Part shown: positions 58,825 through 64,000 of the stretch, one piece after another
Position numbering within the stretch: position 1 is the stretch's first letter
How the letters are laid out: each line of letters begins with the position of its first letter
Source: Jaapia argillacea MUCL 33604
Lineage: Eukaryota; Basidiomycota; Agaricomycetes; Jaapiales; Jaapiaceae
Length of the DNA stretch: 64,000 bases
Reading direction: 5' to 3'
NCBI GenBank assembly: GCA_000697665.1
Contig: KL197722.1
Location: 17,091-81,090, forward strand
Notes under the pieces: generated by a model
The model's input: only the letters and a program-made list of their open reading frames with translations
The model's database searches: none
What the model was told of the DNA's origin: nothing
Position numbers and translations under genes: made by a program

Positions 58825-59014
58825 CTTTCAACTCTTCAGCGATACCTCCGGGCCACAAACAGTCGTGTATCAAAGATTCAATATTGAAATTGTAAGCTTA
58901 GCCTCCATATAAATATTTCACCTGTGTTCACTAAATGTACGAGATGTAGCGTTTCGAGTTGTGTATGAATCTTGGTATGATATTCACCACATCCGTGCAA
59001 GAATGAACAACTGG

Positions 59015-61518
59015 CTAGTCTCGGTCAACCACGGAGATTTTCAAAGGTACTTGCCCTCCCTTCTCCACTTCTCCCTCCACTGTGGGCACCATGACGAGAC
59101 ACGATTCCCTCCTGAGCTTCTCAGACTTCTGTGTCAAAGAGAACTCAAAGTTGGAGATGAGTTCGACGAGGAAGACTTGCATCTCCATCACACTGGAGAA
59201 GACGTCGATAAGGTTAAGGGACTGGTGAATGGAGCCAGAGTTATGAAAGACATACGCGAAGCGCCACCCGATACATGAGCGTAAGCCACTCGCAAAAGTC
59301 AAACTGCAGAAATAAATCTCAAATCGGGAACATAGCACCAGTATTCCGTCGCACTCACAGGTTGCCGTAGACACCGAGGGATGGAGCCTTTGTCCTTCTA
59401 CCATCACCGTCATTTGCGAGCCACCTGTCAGGATTGAAGACATGAGCATCGTCACCCCATACGTCCTTGTTTCTGTATCCCGGCCAATGAGTCATCAGAA
59501 GTCCACGGAGATCCTGATACGCAAGACGTACCGGTTGTAGGCAGCGACAGATATTATAATTTTCATCCCTTGTGGAATTGGTACTTCGTCAAGGACTTTC
59601 CCGGATGAAGTGGTGATAGGCTTGAACAACGGCACGGCATCGTCCCGTGTTGATTCTCTGAATAAGTGAGGGACGACTGGGTGAATTCGCATCACTTCCT
59701 ACGAGACGAAAAGCAGCGTTACAATCAGACTGGACAGTCGACAGGTAATGAAGATAGGCACAAACCTTCATGACAGCAACTGTGTACATCATCCCTTCAA
59801 GATCACTATTTGTAAACGTTGACGATCCACGAGCACGAACGGCCGTTTCCGTCGCACGGATCTCGTCCCGTAGTCTCGCTTGAACCTCCGGGTGCCTGGC
59901 AAGTTCTAGTAGAATGAAGCCTAACGTCTGTAATCCACCGAATCAGATCGAGAAAACAAAAATTGAGAGGGAATGACTGACATTTGTGGTGGTCTGGTCA
60001 ATGCCAGCAAGTTAGTCAGTAAAAAGGATTAGTACTTGTCGGGAGGGGCCCAACCTCGTGACCTGCGAACATAATGGTACTTGTGTCCAGGTTAATATCG
60101 ATCGGGACAGGGTGAACGGATGTAGTTCTAGGAACGCACCGCATTTGGGATAGCATCTCGTCTTCACTCAGTTGTGCCTTTTCATCCTCAGCTACGTTCG
60201 CTTTCACTGGGTTGACAAACGAGTGAGTCAAAACGCGAAGCCCCGGCTGGAATCTGCAGACATATCACTGACCAAGGAGGCTCATAACGTCCCGACTGCC
60301 CTTTCCTCCCAGAAGCGCTCCACTCTTCTCATCAACCAATTGCTTCCCCAGTTTGACCAACTCACTCGTCATTTCCCGGGCACGAATCAGGCCTGGGCTA
60401 TTCAGATTGTCAAAGATTTTGCTTAGGACAGGAGAGGGGACGTGGTGCATGATTCCTTGTGCAAATATCCTGAGTGTGGAAGGTCGCCCGAAGGTATCAA
60501 TTCTAGAGTTCGCATTGCTCGTGAGTCATGAAGAAAGGACATCGGGTAAATCCAGACAAACACGATGTTACTATACGCTTTGACGACGGGGTTGTTACCA
60601 TCTTCCATAGCCTCAAAGTTGTAATCAAACGCTCCTGCGGGGGGTCGGATAGGCCACCATACCTAACAAAATTAGACAACTTACCAACACCAATGGCATC
60701 CAACGTGGCACGAGTCAGGTAGCTGGTCACGTTTAACTCCACGGACAGATCATTAGACACGTCTAAGATGTCCTTCCATTTCGACGTGATCTAATAGCAA
60801 AGTTGAGAATCGAGCCAACCAATGGGTCTCCCCAAAGCTCACCTCTCCAGCGGCTGATTGGAATACGGGCAACAGCGCTTTTGTTTCTGGAGCACCAAAT
60901 GCAGGGAGCATAACTTTCCTCTGCCTCTTATGGGCAGAGCCTGCAATAGAATGACGATATCGTTCAGACCCCCAAGTATGCCACAGTCCGTACCTTCAGC
61001 CCATGTCAAACCACGTCCATTGACCATTCTGGAGAATTCACGACGCTCGTGCCATTTGGGAAAGTTGTATCCCGACGTTTGGAAGATGTATTGTATGGCC
61101 TTTGGATCGGAAACGAGGAGTCTGTCCTCCTACAATCCTGATTTAAAACCGGAGAGGAAGTTTTAACTGATGGAACTTACTCCCAAAGCCCCTGATATGC
61201 GGGTGAATTTCAGAGGGAGCGATTCTGGGTAATAGCAAGGGGTAATCCTACCTCTGATCCGCAGACAATCCCCGAATTCCTTCTGCCAGAGGAAATCTGA
61301 CTCGCCCACCTGCTCCTGGAAGAGTTCCCTTAGATTCCCTGTCGTTGCGACATGAGACGAAGGGCAATTGACAAAATAGCGAGGGTAGACAAACCTAATA
61401 GGAAAGACTCTGGAGCGGGGCCCTGAACATCAGCAATAGAAATCCTGGTAAAGCGACGATAGATGACATAGACCAGGGCAAGACCAGCAGCTGCGCAACT
61501 GGTAGTGGAAGCATCCAT
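59015..61518 (-). CDS. Cytochrome P450-b (CYP5150-like), duplicate of P450-a
   Basis: Start at 61518: MDASTTSCAAAGLALVYVIYRRF. The hinge reads ADVQGPAPES where P450-a has ADVPGPAPES, losing a proline usually conserved after the anchor. The rest parallels P450-a: NLRELFQEQVGESDFLWQ, LLVSDPKAIQYIFQTSGYNF, HKRQRKVMLPAFGAPE, I-helix FAGHETTTN (here with the common TT), MRIHPVVPHLFRES, haem loop FASGLRSCIGWRFA, and C-terminus PLKISVVDRD. No stop or frameshift was seen in the exons checked. It probably remains functional. Substitutions are spread over the gene, so the duplication is not extremely recent. Confidence 0.85.
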
Positions 61519-62028
61519 AGCAACTAGAAAGGCCACAAACAAGGGGCAATAACTACTCTGTTATTAGCGTGAAGGGGAACAGAAAGCAAAGACACCTGAC
61601 GGAGAACGACGACTGGTCGATTTAAAATAGGCATCAAGGCTTCCGCGCATTATCCAAGAAGGCGTCAGTTGGGCTCATATTCGACACGCCCCTCAGACAC
61701 GAATCCGCGTAGCCGCATCATGGGGTGCTTCACCGTGGAATAGAACCAGGGGTAAGACATCGGGCGCCAATATGGAGCTCCGTCAGAAGGTGATCAAAAT
61801 CTGCTCTCTCCGAAAAACGGCCGAGCCGAAATTAGCCAGACGTCCTAATGCTAGAATCACGAGTAAAGACAATCTGTTACAAAGGTCGCCGCCGAGAGAG
61901 CAGCATCGAAAGCGAGTACCACACAGCGAGTGAGCGGATGATCCAACTCTTTGAATTTGATTGGCCCCGATGAATGCGGGACTAAGATTACATTTGAATT
62001 TGGTCCAACAAAGTGTCTCCGGTGTTGC

Positions 62029-62898
62029 CTATGTCGGAGTTTGACCACCATGAACGGCGACTGTTGAACCTGAAAGCGATAAGGTTGATTGGGGAGCAAT
62101 AAAGGTAGGGCTTTTCAATCGACGTACCTGTCATGAATGAGGATTCATCTGATGCGAGGAACAACATGACATTCGCAATCTCAGATGGATCTGCAGCCCG
62201 CTTCAGTACATTGGCACTCTCGATCTCGTTTCGCGTCTCCTCGGTGAAAGAACCCATGTACATTTGAGTCCGCGTCGCCCCAGGCTGGATCGTATTGACG
62301 CGAATGCCAAGCGCGCCAAATTCTTGCGCAGCTGTGAGTCCGACCCCACGAACGGCCCATTTAGACGCGACGTAGGGGGAGAATTCGGTCTGGCCGTAAA
62401 GAGATGCAACGGACGCCGTCAAGACGACAGAGCCACCCTTGCCACCGTGGGGTGAAGAGATCATCGCTGCCACAGCGTGCTTCATTCCAAGCCAAGCTGT
62501 GGATTAATCAGGACATCGAAAAGGAAGGAGGAGTCAAAACTGGTCGACTCACGCCCTTTGATATTGACATCGTACATCTTATCCAGCACAGCTACATCGG
62601 TCTCCAGCCACGACTGCGTCGGATGACTGGCTCCAGCGTTGAGCAACGCCACGTCCAACTTCCCGAACTTTTCAACTCCAAGGAACGAGTACGCATTCAC
62701 CTCATCCTCCTTCGTCACATCTCCTCGGACGAAGATGACGCTGTCATTCCCCTTGAGCTCCTTCTCGGCGTTGGTAATGTCCAAATCCACTGCGATCACT
62801 TTGGCACCCTCAGCCACAAACTTCTTGACTGCCGCCAGACCAATACCGTTCCCAGCACCAGTGATCAACGCAACTTTGCCTTGGAGTCTGCCTGACAT
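62029..62898 (-). CDS. Short-chain dehydrogenase/reductase SDR-b
   Basis: Exons 62898-62553, 62496-62128 and 62060-62029, the same lengths as SDR-a, giving 248 residues. TGAGNGIG cofactor motif, AVDLD, NAG motif (LLNAGAS), catalytic Ser in SVVLTASVAS, YVASK, IQPGATRTQ and C-terminal VAVHGGQTPT. Differs from SDR-a and SDR-c in the substrate-lid region (QMYMGSFTEETRNEIESANV versus QLYTGAFTEET), which could change specificity (inference). Same strand and spacing to P450-b as in unit 1. Confidence 0.9.
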
Positions 62899-63477
62899 GC
62901 TGGGGGATGGTGTATCACCGTAGGAAGGAGATCACCTTCCTCGAGGTGCTGTCAACACATGCAACTTTCCGCGTTATCTGTTCTGCCAGCCAACGTTTCA
63001 ACGATCGCTCGAATTGGCGGCCATAGCCACAGAACTGGGTAGGTCACAAGCGCAACAAGTAGCACTAGTACTGGGAAATTCCGTTCAGAACAGGAAGTCA
63101 GGGAGTCGAAGGCGGCTGGCCGGCGTGTCGTCAGAACCACCGTGGCACACTACTACTGTGATAGTTGCAAGAGTAAGCAGGAATGCAATCGCCTGGACAT
63201 CCAGAAACTCGGGTTGATAAGTAAGTAGTCAGTCTTGCAATCGAGGGTCGGGTAGTAGGAAGGGCGCAGCGCTAGCGAGATATGGCACTGCACTGTCGTC
63301 GCTGCAGGTCAAGTTCAGAAAAGCTCCCGGCGTGATCGGCTGTTGACAATCGCTTGCAAAACTTTTGCGAAACTGATAACTTATGTACCACCCGGCGAGA
63401 GAGCAGATGTCCCAACTCGTTAGATAAATCTGATTGGCAAAAACTACTAGTACATCCAACAATGTCTTCGACGTCAT

Positions 63478-64000
63478 CTATGTCGGGGTTTGACCACCGT
63501 GAACAGCGACTGTTGAACCTGGAGGAGATAAGGTCGATCGAGGAACAGCACGGGTAGTTAGGGCTCGTGAATCGAACCTACCAGTCATGAAAGAGGATTC
63601 ATCTGATGCGAGGAACAACATGACATTCGCAATCTCAGACGGGTCCGCAGCCCGCTTCAGCACGTTTGAATTCTCGATAGCATGTCGTGTCTCCTCAGTA
63701 AAAGCGCCTGTGTAGAGTTGGGTCTGAGTCGCCCCAGGTTGGATCGTGTTGACCCGTATACCAAGTGGCCCGAATTCTTGTGCTGCGGTGAGCCCCAATC
63801 CACGAACAGCCCATTTGGACGCAACGTAAGGGGAGAATTGTGGTTCGCCATAGAGGGATGCCACAGATGCCGTCAGGACGACCGAACCACCCTTCCCACC
63901 ATGAGGCGAGGCCTTCATCGCTGCGACCGCGTGCTTCATCCCAAGCCAAGCTATGAGTTGATCAGTCAAGTAGTTGCAACTTGAAGAGCGTGTTAAAATG
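63478..64000 (-). CDS. Short-chain dehydrogenase/reductase SDR-c, cut by window edge
   Basis: Partial: exon 3 (63509-63478) and exon 2 (63950-63583) are inside the window, and exon 1 lies beyond 64000. It has SVVLTASVAS, YVASK, IQPGATQTQ and C-terminal VAVHGGQTPT. In the lid region it matches SDR-a (QLYTGAFTEET, AIENSNV) rather than the adjacent SDR-b. No P450 lies between it and SDR-b, so the third unit has lost, or never had, its P450. The final intron is short enough to read through in frame. Confidence 0.85.
   Translation of the reverse strand, partial: ILTRSSSCNYLTDQLIAWLGMKHAVAAMKASPHGGKGGSVVLTASVASLYGEPQFSPYVASKWAVRGLGLTAAQEFGPLGIRVNTIQPGATQTQLYTGAFTEETRHAIENSNVLKRAADPSEIANVMLFLASDESSFMTGRFDSRALTTRAVPRSTLSPPGSTVAVHGGQTPT

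Larger units (their letters stand above)
51929..58832. mobile_element. Complete MULE-type DNA transposon with Ulp1-protease/transposase gene
   Basis: The element runs 51937-58824 (6,888 bp). Its ends are perfect 18-bp inverted repeats, TAGAGTTAGGGGAATAAC at 51937-51954 and its complement at 58807-58824. It is flanked by 8-bp direct repeats ctttcaac (51929-51936 and 58825-58832); the uninterrupted homologous site near 47430 has a single ctttcaac. A second inverted repeat of about 23 bases (52796-52818 versus 58780-58802) lies further in. One gene family product is encoded on the plus strand. The 8-bp duplication is compatible with Mutator-like elements (usually 8-11) and the DDE domain is MULE-type. 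Confidence 0.93.
58825..63120. repeat. Duplication unit 2 (P450-b + SDR-b), continued after the transposon
   Basis: Collinear with unit 1 (47430-51826): coiled-coil gene 3' UTR remnant, P450, SDR and the sequence upstream of SDR ('gctcgaattggcggcca', 'cagaacaggaag'). Differences are scattered substitutions and small indels. After about 63120 similarity to the SDR-downstream region of unit 1 starts again ('ggcgagagagcagatg' near 63395), beginning a third, incomplete unit. Confidence 0.8.

Overview
The window comes from the nuclear genome of a filamentous basidiomycete, almost certainly an Agaricomycete. The evidence is: genes broken by many short (about 45-65 nt) GT-AG introns, pyrimidine-rich leaders, CFEM and GPI-anchor-type secreted proteins, CYP63-like and CYP5150-like cytochromes P450, a DUF6697-like protein, and MULE-type DNA transposons. 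No rRNA, convincing tRNA, CRISPR array or bacterial operon was seen. Species cannot be fixed from the sequence alone.

Layout. 1.5-4.0 kb and 15.1-17.3 kb: two paralogous heterotrimeric G-protein alpha genes. A gene of an unnamed family follows each within a few kilobases (minus-strand gene at 6.6-8.1 kb, plus-strand gene at 18.7-20.2 kb); a third family member is at 43.1-43.8 kb. This family has a fixed H-E-Y-L motif, an R-[IV]-E-R-D-T-D motif and an N-C-W-W-F-A motif, about 90-100 residues from His to Cys, a layout like circularly permuted papain-fold (LRAT/PPPDE-type) enzymes. 5.7-6.4 kb: small NTF2-like protein. 10.4-12.7 kb: two Ser/Thr-rich secreted proteins with VTVTVT runs and GPI-like tails. 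20.8-21.4 kb: CFEM protein. 22.6-25.4 kb: CYP63-like P450. 25.9-27.1 kb: PL14-like polysaccharide lyase. 27.7-35.3 kb: four tandem, same-strand copies of a small secreted protein whose mature N-terminus is His-Gly, typical of LPMO-like copper proteins. 37.3-39.5 kb: MYND-finger protein and an alpha/beta-hydrolase-like protein. 40.0-42.3 kb: coiled-coil plus DUF6697-like protein.

Right arm, 45-64 kb. An FAD monooxygenase and a small coiled-coil nuclear-type protein diverge from one promoter region. Then comes a tandem duplication of a P450 + short-chain dehydrogenase (SDR) unit (47.3-51.8 kb and 58.8-63.1 kb), plus a third SDR cut by the window edge. At the duplication junction sits a complete 6.9 kb DNA transposon (51,937-58,824) with perfect 18-bp terminal inverted repeats and an 8-bp target duplication. 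It encodes a multidomain protein: Ulp1-type cysteine protease, FAR1-like DNA-binding region, MULE DDE transposase, SWIM finger and CCHC knuckle.

Together the window reads as gene families growing by local duplication: signalling (G-alpha), cell-surface and secreted wall-active proteins, and oxidative metabolism (P450/SDR/FAD oxygenase), with one recent-looking transposon insertion. Exon boundaries are inferred from GT-AG sites, frame continuity and comparison between paralogs inside the window.
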